DNA of 62,038 bases from an uncultured Oscillospiraceae bacterium (lineage in GTDB: Bacteria > Bacillota > Clostridia > Oscillospirales > Ruminococcaceae). The notes beneath the pieces were generated by a model. That model ran no database searches and had not been told where the DNA came from. It was given only the letters and a program-made list of their open reading frames with translations. Below, in pieces: positions 44,376 to 52,340 of this stretch (position 1 is its first letter; every line of letters starts with the position of its first letter). The translations under genes and the position numbers were made by a program. Location of the stretch: positions 1-62,038 of the forward strand of contig CAJFOJ010000017.1 of assembly GCA_904396495.1 (NCBI GenBank). The letters are read 5' to 3'.

Positions 44376-45296
44376 TTACTGTGTTTTACCTTCTCTGCTT
44401 CTCAGCTTGTCCGCCGCGGCGGAAATCCGTTTCAGCCGATGATTGACGCCGGACCGGCTCAAAGGCGTTTTTAAAAGCTCGGACAGTTCCCGCAGTGAAA
44501 GCTCCGGGTTATTAAGCCTGAGCTGAGCCAGTTCCCGCAGGTCGTCGTCCAAAAAGGCAAGTCCCCCATGGGCTTCAATGTAGCGGATGTCCTGCACCTG
44601 GGTGCTGGAGGCCAAAACGGTCTTGTCGAGGTTTGCCGTCTCGCAGTTGGTCACCCGGTTTACTTTGTTGCGCACGTCCTTCATAACCTTGACGTCCATA
44701 AGCTGGAGGGCGAATTTAGAACTGCCGATAAAGGTGAGGAAGTCCTCGATCTGCTCACTTTCCTTCAGGTAGAGGATTTCACTGTGCTTGCGCTTGGTCA
44801 TTTTAAACCGGATTCCCGTCTCCTGAACCAGCTGGAAAACTTCTTCCGCCAGCATCCGGTTGGGGGCCACCAATTCCAGGTGATACTCCTTTTCCGGATT
44901 GGTCACCGAGCCGGAAAGCAGAAAAAGCCCCCGCAAAAACGCCGCCAGGCAGTGGGGGCTTTCGGTAAACTCAGGATTGAGAGCGGTGGCGCTGATAGAG
45001 AAGGATTCACAGAGCAGTTCCCGCTGGTGTGGATCCTCGATGAGTACCGCGTACATAGGTGCGTTTTCCTTGAGACGCCTGGGGTCGGAGCGGATGGTGA
45101 CAAAGGTTCCCATCATCCCCGCCAAGCTCTGGGCAAAATGTTCCGCTACAAACTTATTTTCAGTGGCGAACACCTGTGCCTCTTCTGGAAAACTCCGACT
45201 AAAGCAGAGCATCCCGTAAAGTCTCGCTTTTAAGCAACACTCCTTTTTCTCCTCCAGTTTGCAGAGTTCTCTTTTCACGTCTTGACAAAACGACAT
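44376..45296 (-). CDS. whiA: DNA-binding protein WhiA
   Basis: A 306-residue protein combining a degenerate LAGLIDADG homing-endonuclease-like N-terminus (FLRGLFLLSGSV) with a C-terminal helix-turn-helix (LSLRELSELLKTPLSRSGVNH). In other Gram-positives WhiA influences cell division and chromosome segregation. It sits 34 bp after rapZ, where yvcK would normally lie between them. Confidence 0.96.
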   Translation of the reverse strand: MSFCQDVKRELCKLEEKKECCLKARLYGMLCFSRSFPEEAQVFATENKFVAEHFAQSLAGMMGTFVTIRSDPRRLKENAPMYAVLIEDPHQRELLCESFSISATALNPEFTESPHCLAAFLRGLFLLSGSVTNPEKEYHLELVAPNRMLAEEVFQLVQETGIRFKMTKRKHSEILYLKESEQIEDFLTFIGSSKFALQLMDVKVMKDVRNKVNRVTNCETANLDKTVLASSTQVQDIRYIEAHGGLAFLDDDLRELAQLRLNNPELSLRELSELLKTPLSRSGVNHRLKRISAAADKLRSREGKTQ

Positions 45297-45330
45297 GGTA
45301 GCCTCCTCCCCAAAACGCAGACGTCAAAGC

Positions 45331-46188
45331 TTATTTGGCGATATCCCGGTGAATAACCCGGACGTTGCCGCCCTGCTCCGACAAAAAATGGTAGATATTT
45401 TCCGCAAAGGTGACGCTCCGGTGTTTTCCTCCGGTACACCCCATCGCAATCATTAATTGGCTTTTCCCCTCCTTCTGATAAAGGGGGATCAAAAAACCGA
45501 TGAGGTCTTTGAGCTTATCTAATAACTCCAATGAATTGGGTGAATTCATCACATAATCCCGCACCTCTTGGTCGAGCCCAGTCTTGTTTTTCAAGGCGTC
45601 CACATAGTAGGGGTTTGGGAGACACCGCACGTCGAACACCAGATCTGCCTCGGCCGGGGAACCGTATTTAAACCCAAAGGACATGACGTTGATGAGCATG
45701 CCGTTTTGCAGCTCGTCCAAGAAGATGCTGTTCATCCGCTGCTTTAGTTCGTTTGCCGACAGATGAGTGGTGTCAATGATGTAATCCGCCCGCTCCCTGG
45801 CCGGTTTTAACAAGACCCGCTCGTTGCGGATGGCCTCCCCGATGCCGCCGCTCCCAAGGTCAGCCAAAGGGTGCCGGCGCCTGGTTTCCTTGTACCGGCG
45901 CATCAACTCCTGATCGGTGGCATCCAAAAACAGCAGCTTGTATTTCAGTCCTTTGCCCTGGAGCTCGTCCAGTTCCTCAAACAGGCCGTAAAACAGGTCG
46001 CCTCCCCGCATGTCAGTGACGATGGCGACCCGTTTAAACTTGCTGTCGGCGGCAAGACAGATTTCAGCTACCTTGGAGATGAGCTTTGGGGGCATGTTGT
46101 CGACGCAATAAAACCCAATGTCCTCCAAAGCATCGATGGCCCGGGATTTTCCCGCGCCGGAAAGGCCTGTAACAATCAACAAATCCAT
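45331..46188 (-). CDS. rapZ: RNase adapter/nucleotide-binding protein RapZ (YvcJ)
   Basis: A 285-residue P-loop protein. Walker A is TGLSGAGKS, Walker B-like VAIVTDMRGG follows, and the C-terminal domain has MAIGCTGGKHRSV interrupted at GMCTG-type residues (here IAMGCTGGKH). In Gram-positives it binds nucleotides and affects cell-wall and competence functions. GGAGG precedes the start. Confidence 0.95.
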   Translation of the reverse strand: MDLLIVTGLSGAGKSRAIDALEDIGFYCVDNMPPKLISKVAEICLAADSKFKRVAIVTDMRGGDLFYGLFEELDELQGKGLKYKLLFLDATDQELMRRYKETRRRHPLADLGSGGIGEAIRNERVLLKPARERADYIIDTTHLSANELKQRMNSIFLDELQNGMLINVMSFGFKYGSPAEADLVFDVRCLPNPYYVDALKNKTGLDQEVRDYVMNSPNSLELLDKLKDLIGFLIPLYQKEGKSQLMIAMGCTGGKHRSVTFAENIYHFLSEQGGNVRVIHRDIAK

Positions 46189-46268
46189 CTCTTAACCTCC
46201 ATGGGGCAAGCATCCTCATCTATTATAACCGTATCTTTAACAAACAGGCAGACAAACCAGCAACTCAT

Positions 46269-47225
46269 TTATTTTCCACAACCCGCAGGCACCGCCCTGA
46301 CAGCGTCCCCATCCGCTTTGAGCTGCATCACTTCGCATTCGAGGCCAAAGCCCGTCTGCCGTTTCACTTCCGCTTTGACTTTTTCGATCAGCTCCAGCAT
46401 ATCTTTGCAGGTGGCGTCCTTAAAATTGATGAGGAATCCACTGTGCTTTGTGCTCACCATGGCGCCTCCCACCGAGAGGCCCTTGAGACCGCACTGCTCA
46501 ATGAGCGCCGCCGCATAGGCCCCTTCAGGCCGTTTGAAGGTGCTCCCCCCGCTGGGGTACTCCAAGGGCTGCTTTGACTTCCGCCGCGCCATCAGTTCAT
46601 CCATCCTGGCGTGGATTTCCTCCCGGTTTTTGGGGTTGAGCTTCATCGCCACCCGGACGATACAAAGGGGTTTTCCAGTGTAAAAGCTGCGCCGGTAGGA
46701 ATATTGCAGCTCTTGGGCCGGAACCCGGTAGAGCTTTCCGTTTTCATCCAGATGCTCGCAATAAACGACTACATCCTTCATTTCTCCCCCATAGGCCCCA
46801 GCGTTCATATAGGCGGCTCCGCCCACGCTCCCCGGGATACCCCACCCAAATTCCAGCCCCGAAAGGCCGTTGCGGTAGGCGGTGTAGCAGGCCTTGGCGA
46901 GAGGTGCCCCCGCCTCGCAGATGAGCAGGCCGTCCTCCACTCTACACTGGGCCAAATCCTTGCCCAAAAAGACGGCGGCGGCATCGACCCCCTCGTCGTC
47001 GATGAGCAAGTTGGAGCCCTTCCCCAAAAAGAAATAGGAAACATTTTGCCGGAGGATTGGCAGCAAAGCCGACAGTTCTTCTACGCTTTTCGGGGCAATG
47101 AACAGGGGGACAGCCCCCCCGATCCGGAAGCTGGTGTGATTTTTCATCGGTTCATCGCAAACAAACCGGATTCCCGCCTCCGCGCAGTATGCCTTGACCT
47201 GATCGTAACCATTCATGCTCAGCAC
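46269..47225 (-). CDS. murB: UDP-N-acetylenolpyruvoylglucosamine reductase
   Basis: A 318-residue FAD enzyme reducing the MurA product to UDP-MurNAc. FAD-binding residues include FLGKGSNLLIDDEG and the GIPGSVGGAAYMNAGAYG block. The catalytic Ser is in YPSGGSTFKRP, which marks a type II MurB. The start is GTG 47225, 4 nt after a G-run ribosome site; ATG 47216 (MNGYDQ) is the alternative. murA lies 14 kb away. Confidence 0.95.
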   Translation of the reverse strand: MLSMNGYDQVKAYCAEAGIRFVCDEPMKNHTSFRIGGAVPLFIAPKSVEELSALLPILRQNVSYFFLGKGSNLLIDDEGVDAAAVFLGKDLAQCRVEDGLLICEAGAPLAKACYTAYRNGLSGLEFGWGIPGSVGGAAYMNAGAYGGEMKDVVVYCEHLDENGKLYRVPAQELQYSYRRSFYTGKPLCIVRVAMKLNPKNREEIHARMDELMARRKSKQPLEYPSGGSTFKRPEGAYAAALIEQCGLKGLSVGGAMVSTKHSGFLINFKDATCKDMLELIEKVKAEVKRQTGFGLECEVMQLKADGDAVRAVPAGCGK

Positions 47226-47308
47226 TGTACCCCCGCATTCGGTGAATTTTTGGGCGGTTTCCCGCTTTGCGCGGCGCCTTTCTCATATATACGCGCCAAA
47301 ATGCCCGT

Positions 47309-48271
47309 TTATTTCTTTTCGTGCATCCGCCAGAGCATAGCGGCGCCGATGGTTCCCGCATCGTTTCCCAGCTCCGCCACCTTGAGGGTGGTTCTGGGGG
47401 TGCTCTCCAGGCCATAGGTCTCGGTTTTGAGAATCTCCCGCAAAGGGGCAAGCAGAGTTTCCCCCTCCTTGCAGATGCCGCCGCCGATGAGCAGCACCTC
47501 CGGCTGGAAGATGTTCACAAAGTTTGCCAGCCCGCAACCCAAATAACCGATGTAATCGTCCACCAGTTTTTTGCCCGTTTCATCGCCCATCCGCATGGCG
47601 TCAAAGGCGGTTTTTCCGTCGACCTCGTCGAGGGTTTTGGCCACCTGCCACAGCTTAGACTCCGGATTGGCCTCCATGGCCTCCTGGGTCATTTTAACCA
47701 GCGCGGACGCCGACGCATACGCCTCCAGGCAGCCTTTTCGGCCACAGGCGCAGTCCCTTCCGTTATAATTGATGACAACATGGCCCATCTCGCCGCCGAT
47801 ACCATTAAATCCGGAGTAAATTTTCCCGTCGATGATGATGCCGCCGCCGACACCGGTGCCTAAGGTAATCATAATGACGTTGCCGATGCCCTTGGCGGCT
47901 CCGGCGATGGCTTCCCCGTATGCCGCCACGTTGGCGTCGTTTTCTAAGTAAACGGCCTTGTGGATGCGGTCCTCCACGTATTTTGCCAAAGGGGTGTTCT
48001 CAAACTGCAAATTGCAGGAGTAGATGACGGTGCCGGTGTTTACGTCCACGGCGCCCGGGGTTCCTACGCCCACCGATTCAATGTCGTCGATGGTGAGGTT
48101 TAACTCGGCCAAAGCCTTCTGGGCGCACTCCACCATCCGTCCGGCCAGCGCTTCATCGTCCCCGTCCACGGCGGAGGGAATGGACGCCTTGGCCACCACT
48201 TTGCAGTTTTCGTCCACGACACCCGCTTTGATAAAGGTGCCGCCCAAATCGATGCCAACATAATACTTCAT
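47309..48271 (-). CDS. glk: ROK-family glucokinase
   Basis: A 320-residue sugar kinase. ATP-binding GIDLGGTFIKAG is at the N-terminus, and the substrate and Zn-site motifs GGEMGHVVI and CACGRKGCLEAYAS are complete. Probably phosphorylates glucose. ATG 48271 is 10 nt after AAAGG. It lies between murB and the PHP gene, in a region that also carries hprK, which fits carbon control. Confidence 0.92.
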   Translation of the reverse strand: MKYYVGIDLGGTFIKAGVVDENCKVVAKASIPSAVDGDDEALAGRMVECAQKALAELNLTIDDIESVGVGTPGAVDVNTGTVIYSCNLQFENTPLAKYVEDRIHKAVYLENDANVAAYGEAIAGAAKGIGNVIMITLGTGVGGGIIIDGKIYSGFNGIGGEMGHVVINYNGRDCACGRKGCLEAYASASALVKMTQEAMEANPESKLWQVAKTLDEVDGKTAFDAMRMGDETGKKLVDDYIGYLGCGLANFVNIFQPEVLLIGGGICKEGETLLAPLREILKTETYGLESTPRTTLKVAELGNDAGTIGAAMLWRMHEKK

Positions 48272-48320
48272 ATTTTCCAAACCTTTCTGTTAAGCCCGCC
48301 GACTCCGGCGGACATATAAT

Positions 48321-49049
48321 CTATTTTGACTCAGCGCCCAAGCGCAGTTTCCGCTTCTCGGTGTAATCAAAAAAACGGTCCTTATCCAGATTGAGGATCA
48401 ACTTTTCCGGGTAATCGATTTCCTCCAGCATTTGGAGGACGCGGGGGACCTTTCCCACCGCTGCCGCAAAGTGTGCGTCGGATCCGGCACAGACAAGGGC
48501 ACCGTATTTTTTACAGAGCCTGGCGATTTCCAAGCAGCGTTCCTTGGCTCCCTTTTTATCGAAGCTGTGTTCATTGAACTCCATGATCTTTCCCCGCTCC
48601 ACCAGGCGTTTGATCACCTTTTCCCGGTCGTAGAAAAACATGCCCCGCCCCGTGTGGCCCAACATGTCCACATAGGGATTGTCGATTGCCCCCAAGTAGG
48701 CGGAAGTGCATCCGTCAAAATCCGACGCCTCAAATTCCGGCGAATGAATAGAAGCGATGACCCAGTCCAGCCTCGCCGCCACTTCCGGCGGGATGTCGAT
48801 CCGTCCGTCTTTACCGAGGATATTGGCCTCCACCCCTTTAAAAATGCGGACGCCGTACATCTCGTCGGATATGAGATCCATATTGCGAAAATAGACAAGA
48901 GGAGCGCCGTCGAAAAGCTCCGGCCCATGGTCGGTGATGGCGATGCCGGAAAGCCCCGCTTCCTTGGCACACTGCACCGCCTCGATAATGGTCGAGTAGG
49001 CATGTTTGACCACATTTGTGTGGCAATGGACCTCCACTTGAATGTTCAA
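48321..49049 (-). CDS. PHP-domain phosphatase (YcdX-like)
   Basis: A 242-residue metal-dependent phosphoesterase of the PHP family. Metal ligands are in VEVHCHTNVVKHAYST, ITDHGPEL, FKGVEANI, SIHSPEF and GSDAHFAAAVG. It starts at TTG with a GGGGGA ribosome site, 12 bp after hprK. The substrate is unknown. hprK-PHP-murB-rapZ neighbours recur in Clostridia. Confidence 0.9.
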   Translation of the reverse strand: MNIQVEVHCHTNVVKHAYSTIIEAVQCAKEAGLSGIAITDHGPELFDGAPLVYFRNMDLISDEMYGVRIFKGVEANILGKDGRIDIPPEVAARLDWVIASIHSPEFEASDFDGCTSAYLGAIDNPYVDMLGHTGRGMFFYDREKVIKRLVERGKIMEFNEHSFDKKGAKERCLEIARLCKKYGALVCAGSDAHFAAAVGKVPRVLQMLEEIDYPEKLILNLDKDRFFDYTEKRKLRLGAESK

Positions 49050-49061
49050 TCGGCTTTCCCC

Positions 49062-50024
49062 CTAGAAATCCCAGTTTTTTTCAGCTTCCCGCTTATTCTG
49101 ATCCACCGGCATACCCAGATTTGCCAAAAGCTCCTGCGCCGCGTTGTACCCCATCTTTTTCTGACGGTTGTTCATGGCGGCAACCTCCAAAATAATGGCC
49201 AAATTCCGTCCGGGCTTCACCGGGATGGTCAGAGAGGGAACCTTTAACCCCAAAATGGTGGTGTACTCATTTTCCATCCCCATCCGGTCGTACACCTTTG
49301 CAGGATCCCAGTGTTCCAGCTTGACAATCATATCGATCTTCTCAGTCATCTTGACCGAACCCATGCCAAAGAGCCTTCTGGCATTGATGATGCCAATACC
49401 CCTCAGTTCCACAAAGTGGCGGATGTTATCTGGGGAAGTCCCCACCAGCGTCCGATTGGAAACCCTTCTGATTTCCACCGCATCGTCGGCGATAAGCCGG
49501 TGGCCACGTTTTACAAGCTCAATAGCGGTTTCGCTTTTCCCGACGCCGCTGTCCCCTAATATGAGGATGCCCTCGCCGTACGCCTCCACCAAAACGCCGT
49601 GGCGTGTAATGCGGGGGGCTAACTCCACATTTAAGAAAGAAATCATCGTCGCCATAAAGCTCGATGTGGATTCCTGGGTGCGGACGATGGGCACCTGGTG
49701 GTTTTCCGCCGCCGTAATGAGCTCTGGGACAATGTCCATGCCGCGGGTGACGATAATAGTCGGAACCTGCATAGCGCACATAGTGTCCAGGCGCTCTTGC
49801 CTAATCTCCGGGCTCAAGTCATTGAGGTAGGCGTTTTCCATCTTGCCGATAATCTGGATGCGCTCCGGGTCAAAATAGTTTCTAAAACCGGTAATTAAAA
49901 GCCCCGGCCGGTTTACCTCACTGGATGAAATCATGATTTCCGCCGGATCTTGGGGCAGGTAGATGCTTTCCAGAGAAAACTCCTTTATCAGCCGCGCCAG
50001 CGACACGGTAAAATTAGACGCCAT
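49062..50024 (-). CDS. hprK: HPr kinase/phosphorylase
   Basis: A 320-residue bifunctional enzyme phosphorylating HPr on Ser46, controlling carbon catabolite repression. Walker A is GDSGVGKSE, with IADDAVEIRR and the C-terminal ELRGIGIINARRLFG signature. ATG 50024 lies 7 nt after GGGGGA; a GTG at 50030 is possible. First gene of a long minus-strand run, with its own promoter. Confidence 0.97.
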   Translation of the reverse strand: MASNFTVSLARLIKEFSLESIYLPQDPAEIMISSSEVNRPGLLITGFRNYFDPERIQIIGKMENAYLNDLSPEIRQERLDTMCAMQVPTIIVTRGMDIVPELITAAENHQVPIVRTQESTSSFMATMISFLNVELAPRITRHGVLVEAYGEGILILGDSGVGKSETAIELVKRGHRLIADDAVEIRRVSNRTLVGTSPDNIRHFVELRGIGIINARRLFGMGSVKMTEKIDMIVKLEHWDPAKVYDRMGMENEYTTILGLKVPSLTIPVKPGRNLAIILEVAAMNNRQKKMGYNAAQELLANLGMPVDQNKREAEKNWDF

Positions 50025-50104
50025 TGTCACTTCCCCCTTTTTCCGTCCCGCGGTAAAGTTTATGTCTTTTTCCAGGATTTCCGCAGGCGGCTATATACCT
50101 TGTT

Positions 50105-50134
50105 ATTATACACCAAAACGGCCTGTTTTGGCAA
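50105..50134 (-). promoter_or_regulatory. promoter of hprK with palindrome in the spacer
   Basis: TTGCCA (50134-50129), 18-bp spacer, TATAAT (50110-50105). The spacer and its edge hold CCAAAAC/GTTTTGG, 7-bp arms 5 bp apart (50113-50131), placed where a bound repressor would block RNA polymerase. Confidence 0.7.
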
Positions 50135-50169
50135 TATAGGCGGTGGAAAATTTCCATTTTATCAATGTA

Positions 50170-50199
50170 AAGGGGGACGGCGCTATAACCGTCCCCCTT
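50170..50199 (-). terminator. hairpin after the EamA transporter gene
   Basis: AAGGGGGACGG pairs with CCGTCCCCCTT; on the minus strand it is followed by a short TTTACATT tract. A moderate terminator. Confidence 0.65.
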
Positions 50200-50219
50200 A
50201 AAGCAACATACAACAGTAC

Positions 50220-51104
50220 CTACGACGATTCGCCGGCGGCATCCCGCCCCTTTTTCCGGGCGGCGGAAACCTCATAAAAGAGCGTCTCCCCCAAAACCAG
50301 CAATCCCCCAACAATCTGCAACGGCTTCATCCCTTCCCGCAAAAACACCGCCGCAAAGAGAATGGCGGAAACCGGGTCGATATAGCTGAACACCGCCGCC
50401 GTCTGGGCTTCCAGTTTTTGCAGACAGGAAAAATACAAAAGGTACATCACCCCGGTGTGGACAACGCCCACAATCGCCAAAAGCCAAATCGCCCTGCCGG
50501 ACACCCCGGAAAAATCCGTATCGCCGGTGAGCAGCAGATAGGGAAACATGGTGAGGGCCGACACCAAAAGCTGAACTAAGGCGCTCTCCACGCCGGAAAT
50601 CCCGGTGAGCCTTTTGTTTATCAGCACGATAAAAGCATATACCAAGGCGGCTCCCAACCCATAGAGGATTCCCGTTACATTGCCGCTATCAGCCCCGCCT
50701 ACACCCGCGACGCAGACCATCCCCGCCATGGCCGTAAAGATACATAAAACCTTGACTTTGTCAAATTTCTCCTTGAGGACGAGGGGGGACAAGAACAACA
50801 CCAGCACCGGCGCAAAATAATAGCAGATGGTGGCGATGGTGGTGTACCGGTAGGCTTGAAATAGCAGCATCCAGTTAAATCCCAACGCCACGCCGGACAG
50901 CAGCAGCGGGACGATATTTTTCCCAATGTGGGCAAGGGAAAACCGCTTTCCTGACAGAAGGGAAAATGCCAGGATAAAGAGGCTCCCGACGATTCCCCTC
51001 ACCAAGGCAATCTGCGCCGAGGAAAGTGGGATGCCCTTGACAAACAGCCCCAAGCTCCCCGCAATCAGCATGGAACAGATAAACCCCCATTTGGCCTTTC
51101 CCAT
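50220..51104 (-). CDS. EamA/DMT-family transporter
   Basis: A 294-residue membrane protein with ten predicted helices in two EamA repeats, of the drug/metabolite transporter superfamily. It begins MGKAKWGFICSMLIAGSLG. The solute is unknown; family members move amino acids, metabolites or act as exporters. ATG 51104 has AAGGG upstream; a longer open frame to 51317 would overlap the next gene and lacks a ribosome site. Confidence 0.9.
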   Translation of the reverse strand: MGKAKWGFICSMLIAGSLGLFVKGIPLSSAQIALVRGIVGSLFILAFSLLSGKRFSLAHIGKNIVPLLLSGVALGFNWMLLFQAYRYTTIATICYYFAPVLVLFLSPLVLKEKFDKVKVLCIFTAMAGMVCVAGVGGADSGNVTGILYGLGAALVYAFIVLINKRLTGISGVESALVQLLVSALTMFPYLLLTGDTDFSGVSGRAIWLLAIVGVVHTGVMYLLYFSCLQKLEAQTAAVFSYIDPVSAILFAAVFLREGMKPLQIVGGLLVLGETLFYEVSAARKKGRDAAGESS

Positions 51105-51135
51105 TTTGTCAAAACCCTTCCTGATGAAATACTTT

Positions 51136-51360
51136 CTATTGTCCCCGCAAGCGCTCAAGCAGCTTGCGGTTTCTTTCCCGGCGGCGTTCCGTTTCCCGGT
51201 GATCCACCCGGTATCTTCCATCCACCCGGCAAAGCACATCCCCTTCCTTGACGCCTTCCGGCAAATCCGCAAGGGGAATCTCCCGCCGCTGCCGGTTGTC
51301 ATCCTCACAGACGGCAACTTTCTCTTCCAAACGGTCGATGCTCCAATATTCCACCTTCAA
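51136..51360 (-). CDS. DUF3006 domain-containing protein
   Basis: A 74-residue, charged protein matching the small DUF3006 family: YWSIDRLEEKVAVCEDD and DLPEGVKEGDVL. It starts at TTG with AAGGGGG upstream, 8 bp after the MBL hydrolase gene. DUF3006 genes often follow ComEC/Rec2-like hydrolases, and the pair is probably translated together. Function unknown. Confidence 0.85.
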   Translation of the reverse strand: MKVEYWSIDRLEEKVAVCEDDNRQRREIPLADLPEGVKEGDVLCRVDGRYRVDHRETERRRERNRKLLERLRGQ

Positions 51361-51368
51361 TTGCCCCC

Positions 51369-52325
51369 TTATTTACTGGTGTACACGTGAAAGGTCTTCC
51401 CGTCGGTGGTGACGACGATATCGCCGTTTAGGTCGGTGCGGTATACCGGCATCCCAGTGCGTTCCAGTTTGTCCCGGGTCTCCTGATGGGGATGGTTATA
51501 GCTGTTTTGAGCTCCTACTTCAATCACATAGCACTGGGCCCCCACCGCTTCCAAAAACTCGTCGCTGGTGCTGGTGTTGCTCCCGTGATGCCCGATTTTT
51601 AGCACGGTGGCCGACACATCGGTTCCCGAAGTCAAAAGGTCTTCTTCTGCATCTGCCTCCTGATCCCCGGTAAAGAGGAAGGAAACATCCCCGTATGTAA
51701 ACTTCATCACAAGCGACGTGTTGTTTAGGTCGTCGTATTCCTTCACCGGCCCTAAAACCTGAATCGTCCCCCCGCCGATCTCATAGCTGTCCCCCGCGTG
51801 AGCAACCGTGAGGGTCAGCCCTTTGTTGTACACTGCCTCCAGCACGTCGGTATAGGTACGAGTGGTGGGGACGATATCCTGGGGAATATCCCCCATGATC
51901 ACCTGCTTTACTTCAAAGGCGTCAATCACCGTATCCATCCCGCCGATGTGGTCGGAATGGGGATGGGTGCCAATTACCATGTCCAGCGTCTCAACACCGG
52001 CTCCTTTCAGGTAAGCCACCACCTCGTCCCCCTGGTCGTTTTCGCCTGCGTCGATGAGGATGTTCGAGTTTCCTGCCTGGACGAGCATGCTGTCCCCCTG
52101 CCCCACGTCAATGTAGTGGACCTGTACAGCAGCGTCGGGCACTTCGTCCAGAGAAGGTCCAGAAAAAGTCCCCGACGGCAGAAAATCCAGATCGGGCAGC
52201 CATTTGCTCCAGTCTTTGCCGTTAAATAAGGTCACAAATGCAAAGGCGCTTAGAAGGATCGCCGCAGCGAGCACCACCGGCCAATTAATCTTCTTTGTAT
52301 TTTTCTTACGTCTTTTCTTCGCCAT
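51369..52325 (-). CDS. ComEC/Rec2-like MBL-fold hydrolase, membrane anchored
   Basis: A 318-residue protein with a very basic N-terminus, one membrane helix (about 14-34) and an extracytoplasmic metallo-beta-lactamase domain. Motifs are VHYIDVGQGDSMLVQ, THPHSDHIGG, FTGDQEADAEEDL and KIGHHGSNTST. These match the hydrolase part of ComEC without its channel. It may degrade DNA or another phosphodiester outside the cell. Confidence 0.9.
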   Translation of the reverse strand: MAKKRRKKNTKKINWPVVLAAAILLSAFAFVTLFNGKDWSKWLPDLDFLPSGTFSGPSLDEVPDAAVQVHYIDVGQGDSMLVQAGNSNILIDAGENDQGDEVVAYLKGAGVETLDMVIGTHPHSDHIGGMDTVIDAFEVKQVIMGDIPQDIVPTTRTYTDVLEAVYNKGLTLTVAHAGDSYEIGGGTIQVLGPVKEYDDLNNTSLVMKFTYGDVSFLFTGDQEADAEEDLLTSGTDVSATVLKIGHHGSNTSTSDEFLEAVGAQCYVIEVGAQNSYNHPHQETRDKLERTGMPVYRTDLNGDIVVTTDGKTFHVYTSK

Positions 52326-52340
52326 AGAATTCCTCCGCCG

